From assembly GCA_038850275.1 (NCBI GenBank), contig JAWCLZ010000005.1, positions 29,171-93,170 on the forward strand: DNA of 64,000 nt, given 5' to 3'. Every line of letters begins with the position of its first letter. The stretch's first letter is position 1. This stretch comes from JAWCLZ01 sp038850275 (GTDB taxonomy: Archaea > Halobacteriota > JAWCLZ01). The translations under genes were made by a program, and so were the position numbers. Below, in pieces: positions 1 through 8,965 of this stretch. The notes under the pieces were generated by a model. It had not been told where the DNA came from, did no database searches, and saw only the letters and a program-made list of their open reading frames with translations.

Positions 1-714
1 CAGCTCAGTTTCAGCTCTTCGCATTCCAAGTTCACTGCTTACTCCGCGGTAGATCTTGAAATCAACATTCTCCCCCTCGATCTTTGCTATCGATGCCTCG
101 CCCCAGATGTTTGACTCGCCGGTATCCTCGCCTGGGATAGATATGCGAGTTCTATTCCCACGGGTTTTATTCAACTGCTTCTCCACTTGATTCACCTGCG
201 TTCCCTCATTATCTGGAGGTAAGATTTTGCCAATAGTTTCCTCCACAACTTGATCTACGTGGGCAAATGTAAGGGAAATCATAATAAAAGCCATACATAC
301 TATTGCAAGCACTTTTTTGAATATATTTCTAGCTGGGAAGAAAGAGGAATATCTTATTTTATCCATATCCCTTGAAACTTGTTGGCTTAAATCTCTAGCA
401 ATTAAACTCTCTATACCTATGTTATCATAAGCAGTTTGAAGACGTTCATTGAGCTTGGGATATCTACGAACCACTTCTAAGATAATATCGAATTTAAAAT
501 ATTTTATTAATCTAAAAATAAAATATGCAGCTGCAAAGCCTATAGCAAAACGAGCATCCATTTTTAAAAATAATAATATTATGTATACTATCATGAATAT
601 TAAAATACTATCTAAGATTGCCTCATAGGTCTTGAAACCCTTAAAAGCTCTTTTCAGCCGCTTAATCTTAAGATAAACTTCATCCAAGGTTTCGCTCTTA
701 TTCACCTTATTCAT
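1..714 (-). CDS. Membrane protein of unknown function, truncated by the window edge
   Basis: From an ATG at 714 the minus-strand frame stays open for 238 codons and leaves the window, so the C-terminus is missing. Residues about 30-52 and 54-73 form two close hydrophobic segments, then comes a conserved-looking stretch PKLNERLQTAYDN near residue 90. A third hydrophobic segment lies at about 130-152, before a hydrophilic tail. This suggests a membrane-anchored protein with a large soluble part. It starts 8 bases after the stop of the gene at 723-1238, so the two are probably co-transcribed. I do not recognise the family with certainty. Confidence 0.65.
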   Translation of the reverse strand, partial: MNKVNKSETLDEVYLKIKRLKRAFKGFKTYEAILDSILIFMIVYIILLFLKMDARFAIGFAAAYFIFRLIKYFKFDIILEVVRRYPKLNERLQTAYDNIGIESLIARDLSQQVSRDMDKIRYSSFFPARNIFKKVLAIVCMAFIMISLTFAHVDQVVEETIGKILPPDNEGTQVNQVEKQLNKTRGNRTRISIPGEDTGESNIWGEASIAKIEGENVDFKIYRGVSSELGMRRAETEL

Positions 715-722
715 CTTGCCTC

Positions 723-1238
723 CTAAGGCAAAGCTTGCAATTCCATTACTTTTTGCTCCACTGCCTCCATTCTATCCTCTACCCAGTTAATATCAACGCT
801 TAGCGCGTTCTTTAATGTTTCATTTGCATTTATTTTATTCCTCAGTTCATCAATGGCACTGCGCAAACTCCGCGTGGCGTTATAAAGCTCAGCTATTTTA
901 GCTCTGTAGGTAGCGAGAGTTTGATTTAAAGCATCGCGCTGAGCCTTGGTTTCCAATAGCTGTTTATCCACTTCAGCTTTCTCCCTCTCTAAACTGGTAT
1001 ATTTAACTCTAAGCGCCTCGAAGTCCCTCTCTGTTTTATTCAGCTCCCTCTCTGTTTTATTCAGCTCTTGCTCTTTCTCAGCGAGCTCGCTAATCCTAGC
1101 TTGAAGCTGCTTTAAAGTTGCATCATAAGCGCTTGATAAGCCCTTGTAAGTACTTTGATAATATATACTCATCCCAACAATTGCAACTAGCAAGCCTAGA
1201 ATTATTATCAATAAAGCATAATTCACGTCTCTCTCCAT
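723..1238 (-). CDS. Single-pass membrane protein with long coiled coil
   Basis: The 171-residue protein has one N-terminal membrane segment (residues about 8-27). From about 40 to 168 it is a nearly uninterrupted heptad-rich coiled coil dominated by Glu, Lys, Leu and Arg, including a tandem KTERELNKTER repeat. The topology suggests a membrane-anchored rod, perhaps a partner or scaffold for the membrane protein encoded just downstream. No catalytic motif is visible and coiled coils are poor family indicators, so the function is unknown. Confidence 0.6.
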   Translation of the reverse strand: MERDVNYALLIIILGLLVAIVGMSIYYQSTYKGLSSAYDATLKQLQARISELAEKEQELNKTERELNKTERDFEALRVKYTSLEREKAEVDKQLLETKAQRDALNQTLATYRAKIAELYNATRSLRSAIDELRNKINANETLKNALSVDINWVEDRMEAVEQKVMELQALP

Positions 1239-1410
1239 TTAGCCTCCATTTTTAAATTTCTATTCTATTTTATTTATTCCTCCATCCCGCTACTTTTATA
1301 AAATTTGTTATCTAACTATTTAGGATTTACGCAAAAAAGTCTTTTATTTCCTCTTCTTTAATTAATGGAAAAGCCAATATTAATAAGATATTTAATTAAA
1401 TTGATATGTA

Positions 1411-1635
1411 ATGAAAGCACTGGAGATCGATCGAGAGGTATATGAATTCATAAAAGCTAGGAAGCGGGATTTTAGAGTTTATGCTGCTTGCGATGGTGCA
1501 GTGACTTTGCCCGTGGATATCAAGCCACTGAAGCAATTGGATTATATAATAAATCAATTTAAAATTAAAATATTAAGAAAAATAGATTCTTCAATGTTTT
1601 ACTGGGTTAAATTGTATGATAACTTCTCAATATGA
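1411..1635 (+). CDS. Small hypothetical protein upstream of archease
   Basis: This 74-residue protein is not one I recognise. The N-terminal half (MKALEIDREVYEFIKARKRD, then a VYAACDGAVTLPVDIKP stretch) looks ordered, and the C-terminal half is rich in Ile, Lys and aromatics. Its stop overlaps the archease start in an ATGA arrangement (1632-1635), which implies translational coupling with archease and rtcB. A role in RNA repair or tRNA splicing is inferred from context only. Confidence 0.5.
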   Translation: MKALEIDREVYEFIKARKRDFRVYAACDGAVTLPVDIKPLKQLDYIINQFKIKILRKIDSSMFYWVKLYDNFSI

Positions 1636-2066
1636 TGGAGAAAAAATTTGAATATCTGGAGCATACAGCTGATGTGAAATTCAAAGCATATGGCAATTGC
1701 TTAGAAGAGGCCTTTGCAAATGCTGCTTTTGCCATGTTCAATGCAATGATCGATCTCAACGAGATTTCATTCAACCGGGAAATTGCAATTAATCTCGAGG
1801 CAGAGAGCTTAGAAGACCTGCTCTATGACTGGCTCTCTGAGTTGCTTTATCAATTCGATGCTAATTATATAATATTTGGGGGATTTGAGGTTGATAAAAT
1901 CATTGAAAGAGATGGTAAATTTTTAATAGAAGGAAGAGCATTTGGAGAGCAAATCGATCTAAAAAAGCATAAATTTCATCTACAGGTGAAAGCAGTTACC
2001 TTTCACGATATGCAGATCAAAAAAGTCAATGATTGCTATACTATACAGGTTTTATTGGATACATAA
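1632..2066 (+). CDS. Archease (RtcB activator)
   Basis: Archease (144 residues) speeds guanylylation of the RNA ligase RtcB and broadens its nucleotide use in tRNA splicing. The sequence shows the family opening EYLEHTADVKFKAYG with the metal-binding Asp of HTADV, the middle LLYDWLSELLYQFD helix, and the C-terminal VKAVTFHDM segment ahead of the final strand. The length is typical. It overlaps the upstream small gene by 4 bases and is followed 13 bases later by rtcB, the usual archaeal pairing. Confidence 0.95.
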   Translation: MMEKKFEYLEHTADVKFKAYGNCLEEAFANAAFAMFNAMIDLNEISFNREIAINLEAESLEDLLYDWLSELLYQFDANYIIFGGFEVDKIIERDGKFLIEGRAFGEQIDLKKHKFHLQVKAVTFHDMQIKKVNDCYTIQVLLDT

Positions 2067-2078
2067 GGAGGTAAGAAG

Positions 2079-3518
2079 ATGGTAATTGAAGGCCTTAGGA
2101 AAATTGGAGATTTAATCTGGGAAGTCCCTTCCAATTATAAACCAGGGATGCGAGTGCCTGCTCGCATATTTATGTCAGAGAAGTTGATAAATGAGATCGA
2201 GAGGGAAGCGGTTATTCAAGCCATAAATGTTGCTACTTTACCAGGAATTCAAAAATATTCCATAGCAATGCCAGAGGCACACGTTGGTTATGGTTTCCCA
2301 ATTGGAGGAGTAGCAGCATTTGATTTAAATGAAGGCATCGTTTCCCCAGGTGGAGTGGGGTATGATATAAACTGTGGGGTTAGACTGCTCACCACGAATT
2401 TGAAATTTAAAGATGTCAAGGGCAAGATTCAAGAGTTGATCGCAGCTCTATATGATGCTGTGCCATGTGGTGTTGGCTCAAAGAGCGAGCTTAGAATTTA
2501 CGGCAAAGAGCTTGATGAAGTTTTTGTAAAGGGTGCTAAATGGGCGGTGGAGAAGGGCTATGGATCAAAAGCTGATTTAGAAAACTGCGAGGAACACGGT
2601 GAGATGAAGGGAGCCAATCCAGCTAAAGTAAGCGATAAGGCAAAGCAGCGAGGTGCGCCTCAACTTGGCACGCTTGGGAGTGGTAATCATTTCTTAGAAG
2701 TACAAGTTGTTAAAGAAATTTATAACCCAGAGGTGGCGAAGGTTTTTGGACTGGAGAAGGACCAAATCACTGTGAAAATTCACTCTGGCTCCCGAGGAGC
2801 TGGTCATCAAATCTGCACTGATTATCTCAGGATACTTGAAAGAGCAACAGTGAAATATGGAATTAAACTCCCTGATAAACAACTTGCCTGCGCGCCAATT
2901 AACTCGCAGGAGGGTAAAGACTATCTAGCAGCTATGGCAGCAGCGGCAAACTATGCTTGGGCAAATAGACAGATGATGACCCACTGGGTACGGGGAGTTT
3001 TCAAAAAGCTATTTGGCGTAAGCGAGGAGGAAATGCCCCTTCTATATGATGTAGCGCATAATGTGGCAAAGCTTGAGGAGCACGTTGTTAATGGCGAGAG
3101 AAAAAAAGTTTATGTGCATAGAAAAGGGGCTACTCGTGCATTTGGACCTAAGCATGAAGACGTCCCAGCTAAATATCGCTCAGTAGGACAGCCTGTTTTA
3201 ATTCCCGGGAGCATGGGTACTTCTTCCTATGTGCTTCACGGTACTGAAGAAGCAATGAAACTCACCTTCGGCAGCACTTGCCATGGAGCTGGACGAACCA
3301 TGAGTAGAACCTCTGGCTTGAAGGAATTCAAGGGAGCTGAAGTGAAAAAGCGACTTGCTGAGCAAGGTATAATTGTAATGGCACCTAGCTATGAATCCAT
3401 AGCGGAGGAAGCACCAGAGGTTTATAAATCAGTGGATGAAGTCGTGGACGTGGTTCATAAAGTGGGTATCTCAAGAAAGGTTGCCAAGCTCGTGCCACTT
3501 GGCGTTACAAAGGGCTGA
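2079..3518 (+). CDS. rtcB: tRNA-splicing ligase RtcB
   Basis: RtcB joins 2',3'-cyclic phosphate and 5'-OH RNA ends using GTP and Mn2+, sealing tRNA exons after intron removal. The 479-residue protein carries the metal and nucleotide sites in order: DINCGVRLL (Cys ligand), GTLGSGNHFLEV (His), HSGSRG (His), DVAHNVA (His) and TCHGAGRTMSR, whose His is the guanylylation site. No intein is present. A strong ribosome binding site (AAGGAGG) precedes the ATG. Archease lies directly upstream, and an intron-containing tRNA, a natural substrate, is at 16.9 kb. Confidence 0.97.
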   Translation: MVIEGLRKIGDLIWEVPSNYKPGMRVPARIFMSEKLINEIEREAVIQAINVATLPGIQKYSIAMPEAHVGYGFPIGGVAAFDLNEGIVSPGGVGYDINCGVRLLTTNLKFKDVKGKIQELIAALYDAVPCGVGSKSELRIYGKELDEVFVKGAKWAVEKGYGSKADLENCEEHGEMKGANPAKVSDKAKQRGAPQLGTLGSGNHFLEVQVVKEIYNPEVAKVFGLEKDQITVKIHSGSRGAGHQICTDYLRILERATVKYGIKLPDKQLACAPINSQEGKDYLAAMAAAANYAWANRQMMTHWVRGVFKKLFGVSEEEMPLLYDVAHNVAKLEEHVVNGERKKVYVHRKGATRAFGPKHEDVPAKYRSVGQPVLIPGSMGTSSYVLHGTEEAMKLTFGSTCHGAGRTMSRTSGLKEFKGAEVKKRLAEQGIIVMAPSYESIAEEAPEVYKSVDEVVDVVHKVGISRKVAKLVPLGVTKG

Positions 3519-3608
3519 TTCAAGGCTCAATAGGGCAATCAAGAGCTGATCAATTTCGAAAGAGATATTAAGAATTAAAGCATAGCCTAGAAAAACAGGG
3601 GAAGCTGA

Positions 3609-4601
3609 ATGAAGGTAGAGGTAAAGGTTGCTAAATTTGATGAAAGAATAGTTTACCGGCGCGACTCGATTTTCGACTCAAGAGAGCTCACCTTTTATCC
3701 AGATAAATGCATGAAATGCGGAGAATGCTCAAGAGCATGCCCCCACGATGCAATGCTCTATAGCCCAATAGGTGCAAAGGAGGCAGTATCAATTGATTTA
3801 AATAAATGTGTCTTCTGTAAAACATGCTCCTCAGTTTGCCCATATAACGCTCTAGAACTCGCGGTAAATGCACTTCCAACTGCTTCAACCATTAAAGGCT
3901 TGCTTCAAATCGATACCTCTAAGTGCCCGAAGGACTGCGTTAAATGCATAGAAGCGTGCCCTAGAGAGGCATTGAAGATGGTGAATGGAAAGCTAGTGGT
4001 GGATGAAAAGCTCTGCGGTTACTGCGGTATTTGCAAGGATGCATGTCCTGAGAAAACCATAAAGGTTTATAAAGCAATCGAGGGCGAGATTGTCGTAGAT
4101 CTAGAGAAATGCGATGGGTGCGGTAACTGCGTGAGATCATGCCCATATAAAATAATAACTCATCCTGAAGCCACTAAACCATTTGAAATTCCTGAGAATA
4201 TCAAAATTGAAAGCAAATATTGCGTTTTCTGCGGAACTTGCACCACCGTTTGCCCGAATAATGCTATAACGCTTAAGAAGAAGCCTGCATTGGGAATACC
4301 TGGACCGTGGAATAAAGCTCTTGAGAGGGCGCAGAGGGAAAAAGTTACATTGGTTCGAACCATTAATATAGCTGAAGATATCTGCGTTGGATGTGGTGAT
4401 TGCGCAGTGATTTGTCCATTGAACAAGCTTGAGAAGCAAACCTATGAAGTGATAAATGGAACCTCGGTAAATCTAGGGCTTGAGGAGTGCAATGGCTGTG
4501 GATTATGTGCAAAAGTATGTCCAGTTAGCGCAGTTGCAATAGAGGGGCCTAAGATTTCTAAGGTTAGAATGTATAGAATAGTGAAGCCAGTAAAGGCATG
4601 A
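3609..4601 (+). CDS. Polyferredoxin with eight [4Fe-4S] motifs, FwdF-like
   Basis: The 330-residue protein contains eight CxxCxxCxxxCP-type clusters spread over its whole length (first CMKCGECSRACP, last CNGCGLCAKVCP); one is expanded to CPKDCVKCIEACP. It should carry electrons through eight [4Fe-4S] clusters in the cytoplasm. Eight clusters, this length and the N-terminal YRRDSIFDSRELTFYPDKC stretch resemble FwdF/FmdF of tungsten/molybdenum formylmethanofuran dehydrogenase. No other fwd gene lies nearby, so another redox partner is possible. The polyferredoxin call is certain; FwdF is moderately likely. Confidence 0.75.
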   Translation: MKVEVKVAKFDERIVYRRDSIFDSRELTFYPDKCMKCGECSRACPHDAMLYSPIGAKEAVSIDLNKCVFCKTCSSVCPYNALELAVNALPTASTIKGLLQIDTSKCPKDCVKCIEACPREALKMVNGKLVVDEKLCGYCGICKDACPEKTIKVYKAIEGEIVVDLEKCDGCGNCVRSCPYKIITHPEATKPFEIPENIKIESKYCVFCGTCTTVCPNNAITLKKKPALGIPGPWNKALERAQREKVTLVRTINIAEDICVGCGDCAVICPLNKLEKQTYEVINGTSVNLGLEECNGCGLCAKVCPVSAVAIEGPKISKVRMYRIVKPVKA

Positions 4602-4884
4602 ATCCCTCTTGAAGGAGGGAGGTCAAGTTATATAAATTACATAGCAATTCTTGACCAGCTAATGCGAGAAAAAACAGCTGCTTTTGAAACCTATGATAAG
4701 CCTTTGCGAGGAGAAACTGCAGTTCAAGTTCAGATTCAAAGTTCTCCACCATTTCCAATTCAACTAATTCTTTAAGTAAAATAACCCTTCCTCCCTCCAC
4801 TAAAACAGGCATGTTTCCATGCTTCTCCAAGAGCTCTGATTTAGAAATTGGAAATCTTATTCCCGCTAAATTGAATTTACGCAT
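4564..4884 (-). CDS. Small conserved-looking hypothetical protein
   Basis: This 106-residue frame lies antisense in the gap between the polyferredoxin and leuS and overlaps the polyferredoxin 3' end by 38 bases. The N-terminal part (KFNLAGIRFPISKSELLEKH followed by VEGGRVILLKELVE) reads like a small folded domain of the kind found in archaeal DUF proteins. The C-terminal 35 residues are hydrophobic and less convincing. No good ribosome binding site is visible before the ATG. It is the only explanation I can offer for this 400-base gap. Confidence 0.4.
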   Translation of the reverse strand: MRKFNLAGIRFPISKSELLEKHGNMPVLVEGGRVILLKELVELEMVENFESELELQFLLAKAYHRFQKQLFFLALAGQELLCNLYNLTSLLQEGFMPLLASLFYTF

Positions 4885-4962
4885 TTCAGCTCGAAATCAG
4901 CAAATTGGAATATAAATATTTCGCTAGTTTTCGCTTGTCTTGCTCAACAAAATCCTTATTTA

Positions 4963-5010
4963 ATATCACAAGTAAACTTAAAGGGAATATCACAAGTAAA
5001 CATAAAGGGA
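4963..5010 (+). repeat. Tandem 24-bp duplication carrying the leuS ribosome binding site
   Basis: Two adjacent copies of a 24-base unit (ATATCACAAGTAAAC then T or A then TAAAGGGA) differ at a single base. Each copy ends in the purine-rich AAAGGGA. The second copy continues into GAT and, 7 bases later, the leuS start codon, so the Shine-Dalgarno element itself has been duplicated. Confidence 0.85.
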
Positions 5011-5017
5011 GATTTAA

Positions 5018-7828
5018 TTGTATAGCGCGAGAGAAATCGAGGCCAAGTGGCAGCGGAAATGGGAGGAGGAGAGGATCTTCGAAGCAGACCCAAGTAACAA
5101 GCCCAAGTTTTTCGTTAACTTCCCCTATCCCTATATGAATGGCTATCTCCATCTTGGGCATGCTTTCAGCTTAATGAGGGTTGAGGTATTTGCACGCTAT
5201 AAGCGCATGCAAGGTTACAACGTATTATTTCCATTCGCCTTCCATTGCACGGGTACGCCAATTGTGGCAGCGGCTCAGAGAATTGCTGAGAATGAAGAGA
5301 AGCAAATTGAGATAATGAGGGGAATGGGTATACCTGAGAGTGAAATTCCCAAATTCGCTGATCCTGTTTACTGGTGCAAGTTCTTCCCCAGTGAGACCAT
5401 CAAGGATTTGAAAGCCATGGGAATGAGCATTGACTGGAGAAGGAGCTTCATCACCACTTCTTTAAATCCCTTCTATGATAAATTCATAAAATGGCAATTT
5501 AACAAGCTCAAAGAGGGAGGGTATATTTCCATTGGAGAGCACCCAGTGGTATGGTGTCCAAAATGTAGAAATCCAGTGGGAGATCACGCGAGGCTTGAAG
5601 GCGAAGGAGTTACTCCTGAGGAGATTTATTTAATTAAATTTGAATTAAATGGCAAAATTTTACCAACCGCGACCTATCGTCCTGAAACTGCTTATGGGGT
5701 GACGAATCTCTGGGTGCTAAGCGATGCAGATTACTTTGAAGCAAGAGTGGATGAGGAAATTTGGATTGCCTCTCGAGAAGCACTTGAGAAGCTCAAGGAG
5801 CAGAAACATCAAGTTGAGATCACTGGGAGTTTGAAGGGGAGTGAGCTCGTTGGCAAGCTATGTTTGAATAGAGTAACAGGTGCTAAAATACCAATTTTAC
5901 CAGCAAGCTTCATTGAGCTGAAAACAGGCACTGGAATTGTGATGTCAGTTCCCTCGCATGCTCCCTATGATTATGCAGCGCTTAAAGAGATTAAGTCCAA
6001 TCCTGAAAAATTTGGAGTAAACCGAGAAATGGTGAGGGAGATAAAGCCTATTTCTTTGATCGCAATCGATGGATTTGGGGAGCATCCAGCTGTGGAGATT
6101 GTTGAGGCAATTGGCATCGAGAGTCAAAGTGATACAAGGCTTGAGGAAGTAACGAGGGAGATATATAGAAAAGAGTATCACACTGGTTTGCTTAAAGCTA
6201 ACACTGGAAAATACGCTGGTAAAAAAGTTTTTGAAGCTAAATCTGAAATAATTAAGGATTTTATAGCTGAAAATAAAGCTGCTGTTTTCTATGAATTGCC
6301 TGAGAGAGTTATATGCAGATGCTTGACTGAGTGCATTGTAAAAATAGTCTCAGATCAATGGTTTTTGAATTATGAAGATATTAATTGGAAGGCAAAGGCA
6401 CGGGAAGTGCTAAGTAAAATGACCTTCTATCCTGAAAAGGCAAGGTCGCAGTTTGAATATGTCATAGACTGGCTTAAAGCTTGGGCTTGCACTCGAGAAC
6501 TGGGCTTAGGCACAGTTTTGCCTTGGGATGATAAATGGGTAATTGAATCATTGTCTGATTCAACGATTTACATGGCATATTATACTATTGCAAAGTACTT
6601 GGAGAATTCAAAATATGGGATAAAAGCAGAGAACATAGATGATGCATTTTTCGACTACGTATTCCTAAGTAAAGGTGATAGAGAGAAAGTAGCGAAGCAA
6701 GCAGGCATAGATCCAGAGCTCCTCGATGCTATCAAGCAAGAATTTGAATATTGGTATCCATTTGACTTTCGAAATTCAGGTAAAGACCTCGTGCAGAATC
6801 ACCTTGCATTTTGCATCTTCAACCACGCTGCGATCTTCCCAGAGAAATACTGGCCACGTGCTTTCGGAGTAAACGGCTGGGTGCAGGTAGATGGAGAGAA
6901 GATGAGCAAGTCCAAAGGCAATTTCTTCACCCTGAGGCAGATTTATGAGAGATTTGGCGCTGATGTCACTAGATTCACTTTAATGTATGCTGGAGAGGGA
7001 CTTGATGATCCAAATTGGGAAACTGAATTTGCAAAAACAGTTGGTGCCAAGCTAGAGCAGTGGTATAGATTCGCAATTGAGAATTATGGAAAAGGTAGAA
7101 AGGAGAGAAAGTTTATAGATGACTGGTTCGACTCAAAGGTTCATCGCACTTTGAAAGAAGTGAGAGAAGCAATGGAGAGAACTGAGTTCAGAACTGCTCT
7201 GCAGAAGGGCTACTTCGACATGCAAAATTACCTGCGATGGTATGCACGTAGGGCTCAAGAGTTTAACGCTAGCTCCATATCCAGTTTTATTGAAATCCAA
7301 ACTTTGATTCTAGCGCCATTTGTACCGCATATTTGTGAGGAGATCTGGGAGAGAATAGGCAAGAAAGGATATGTATCCCTCGCTGCTTATCCAGAATACG
7401 ATCCCTCTAAGATAAATGAGCGCGTGGAGAAGGCAGAGGAATTCCTCAAGAGTTTGATCGAGGACATCCAAGAGATTTTGAGGGTTGCTAAGATTGAGAA
7501 TCCAAAGGTGGCATATATTTACACAGCCGAGGAGTGGAAGTGGAAGGCATTAAAAATTGCCTCCGGGAAGAGCATGGGAGAGGCGATGAAGGAGCTCATG
7601 AAGTACGAGGAAATGCGCAAGCTTGGAAAAGAAGTTGCTAAATTCATTCAAAAGATAACCAGTGAGAAAACTACGATTGAGGAGATCCCGGAGGAGGAGA
7701 TCTTGCTTGAGGCCAAAGATTTTATAGCTCGAGAGACCCAGCTTGAGATTGAGATCAATCCATCTTATGATCCTGAGAATAAACGCAGATTGGCATTTCC
7801 ATTGAGACCAGCAATTTACATAAAATAG
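5018..7828 (+). CDS. leuS: Leucyl-tRNA synthetase, archaeal type
   Basis: LeuRS attaches leucine to tRNA-Leu. The 936-residue protein has the class I signature as YLHLGHAFS near residue 45, the KMSKS loop in DGEKMSKSKGNF near residue 630, and an editing insertion (CP1) between them, with the threonine-rich LKTGTGIVMSVPSHAP stretch near residue 300. Length and C-terminal region fit the archaeal/eukaryotic LeuRS class. The start codon is TTG, preceded by AAAGGGAGAT, and the ribosome binding region is tandemly duplicated. A methyltransferase gene follows after 11 bases. Confidence 0.96.
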   Translation: MYSAREIEAKWQRKWEEERIFEADPSNKPKFFVNFPYPYMNGYLHLGHAFSLMRVEVFARYKRMQGYNVLFPFAFHCTGTPIVAAAQRIAENEEKQIEIMRGMGIPESEIPKFADPVYWCKFFPSETIKDLKAMGMSIDWRRSFITTSLNPFYDKFIKWQFNKLKEGGYISIGEHPVVWCPKCRNPVGDHARLEGEGVTPEEIYLIKFELNGKILPTATYRPETAYGVTNLWVLSDADYFEARVDEEIWIASREALEKLKEQKHQVEITGSLKGSELVGKLCLNRVTGAKIPILPASFIELKTGTGIVMSVPSHAPYDYAALKEIKSNPEKFGVNREMVREIKPISLIAIDGFGEHPAVEIVEAIGIESQSDTRLEEVTREIYRKEYHTGLLKANTGKYAGKKVFEAKSEIIKDFIAENKAAVFYELPERVICRCLTECIVKIVSDQWFLNYEDINWKAKAREVLSKMTFYPEKARSQFEYVIDWLKAWACTRELGLGTVLPWDDKWVIESLSDSTIYMAYYTIAKYLENSKYGIKAENIDDAFFDYVFLSKGDREKVAKQAGIDPELLDAIKQEFEYWYPFDFRNSGKDLVQNHLAFCIFNHAAIFPEKYWPRAFGVNGWVQVDGEKMSKSKGNFFTLRQIYERFGADVTRFTLMYAGEGLDDPNWETEFAKTVGAKLEQWYRFAIENYGKGRKERKFIDDWFDSKVHRTLKEVREAMERTEFRTALQKGYFDMQNYLRWYARRAQEFNASSISSFIEIQTLILAPFVPHICEEIWERIGKKGYVSLAAYPEYDPSKINERVEKAEEFLKSLIEDIQEILRVAKIENPKVAYIYTAEEWKWKALKIASGKSMGEAMKELMKYEEMRKLGKEVAKFIQKITSEKTTIEEIPEEEILLEAKDFIARETQLEIEINPSYDPENKRRLAFPLRPAIYIK

Positions 7829-7839
7829 AATTATTTAAA

Positions 7840-8454
7840 ATGCTTGAACAAAAACTTGCTTGGGAACAAGAACATATTAAAGCAAATTGGAGAGGCCCTT
7901 TTTCAATCCAGCCCATATTAAAATACCTTGACCGCGATAGATATATACTAGATGCTGGCTGCGGTAGAGGCAGATATCTTTACCCTCTAGCTAGAAGGGG
8001 GTATAAGATAATTGGATGTGATTTTGCATTTTCAGCTTTAAAAGAGCTGAAGCAAAGAGGTATGGAAATAGCAGCTTGTGAAATTTCCAAGCTGCCATTC
8101 AAAAGCAATATATTTCAAGCTGTGCTTTGCTATGGTGTGCTTCAGCATTTACTTAAAAAGGGGAGAGAGCTAGCCATTGCTGAAATACATAGAGTTATCA
8201 AGCCAGGAGGAAGGCTATTTCTAGAGGTCTTAGGAAGAGAGGATATGAGATATGGCAAGGGCGAGATGGTCGAGAAAGATACCTTTCAGAGGAAAAGCGG
8301 CTTAATCTATCACTACTTCTCCTCGCAGGAACTAATAGAACTTCTCAGAGATTTTGAAATCATTCAAATTGAAGATAAAAAGATTGAAAAAACATTCAAA
8401 GGCGAGAAATACACTAGACATTTTATCTTCGTAATTGCCTCCTTGCCTCAATAG
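7840..8454 (+). CDS. Class I SAM-dependent methyltransferase
   Basis: The 204-residue protein carries methyltransferase motif I as ILDAGCGRGRYLYPLARRG (residues about 36-54), an acidic motif II (IIGCDFAFSALKEL), and the post-motif region VLCYGVLQHLL followed by RVIKPGGRLFLEV. It belongs to the small-molecule type (Methyltransf_11-like). The substrate cannot be deduced. It sits 11 bases behind leuS and its 3' end overlaps the convergent HD-hydrolase gene by about 32 bases. Confidence 0.8.
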   Translation: MLEQKLAWEQEHIKANWRGPFSIQPILKYLDRDRYILDAGCGRGRYLYPLARRGYKIIGCDFAFSALKELKQRGMEIAACEISKLPFKSNIFQAVLCYGVLQHLLKKGRELAIAEIHRVIKPGGRLFLEVLGREDMRYGKGEMVEKDTFQRKSGLIYHYFSSQELIELLRDFEIIQIEDKKIEKTFKGEKYTRHFIFVIASLPQ

Positions 8455-8965
8455 CTTTTAGCAGCTCAGCCAACTCAGGAATCTTGACCTCTGCTCTTGC
8501 TGTATCCCAGAAGGACTCAAAGTTCAAATTTGAATATATTTCCTCATAAATAAGAGCTTGAAATGCCATCTCAAGTTTATCAAGCTGTTTCAAAAACAAT
8601 GCTTCTTGAGAAGCTAGAGATTGATATTCCATCCAGATATCGAGAAACTCGACATCGCTTAACAAGAGCAATAGAGCTTCAGTAGATCTTCGCTCTTGCA
8701 AGCGTTTTTCCTCAGCTTTATCATCATAGGGGGTTATATCTCCAGTTTCTATTTCGCCAAGGTCGTGTAAAATAGCCATCTTCATCAGCTTCTCGCAATT
8801 TAAGTTAAATTTCTTGCCTAGAACCATGGCTAAAAGCACTAGGAAGAAGCTATGCTCAGCCACACTCTCAGGCTCCTCCACGCCAACTCTAACCCAGCCC
8901 ATTCTATTGATTTCTTTTAGCTTCATGGCTCTTAGGAAGAAATCGATGAGATCTTGCATCTTCAT
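8423..8965 (-). CDS. HD-domain phosphohydrolase, YfbR/HDDC2-like 5'-nucleotidase
   Basis: The 180-residue protein shows an HD-superfamily metal site: EPESVAEHSFFL (first His) and AILHDLGEIETGD (HD pair with a following acidic motif). The pattern and length resemble 5'-deoxynucleotidase YfbR and HDDC2, which dephosphorylate deoxynucleoside monophosphates. Its start overlaps the cobY stop by 4 bases (ATGA), so it is translationally coupled to the cobalamin genes. It might therefore act on a nucleotide-loop phosphate such as alpha-ribazole phosphate, but that is inference. Confidence 0.8.
   Translation of the reverse strand: MKMQDLIDFFLRAMKLKEINRMGWVRVGVEEPESVAEHSFFLVLLAMVLGKKFNLNCEKLMKMAILHDLGEIETGDITPYDDKAEEKRLQERRSTEALLLLLSDVEFLDIWMEYQSLASQEALFLKQLDKLEMAFQALIYEEIYSNLNFESFWDTARAEVKIPELAELLKAIEARRQLRR

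Noticed and set aside
4603..4620. Hairpin TCCCTC-TTGAAG-GAGGGA after the polyferredoxin stop as a terminator
   Set aside because: It is a 6-bp stem without a following T tract, and it may lie inside the antisense small gene.
5945..6181. Antisense open frames inside leuS and many other genes
   Set aside because: They lie opposite well-supported genes, lack ribosome binding sites and show no family sequence.
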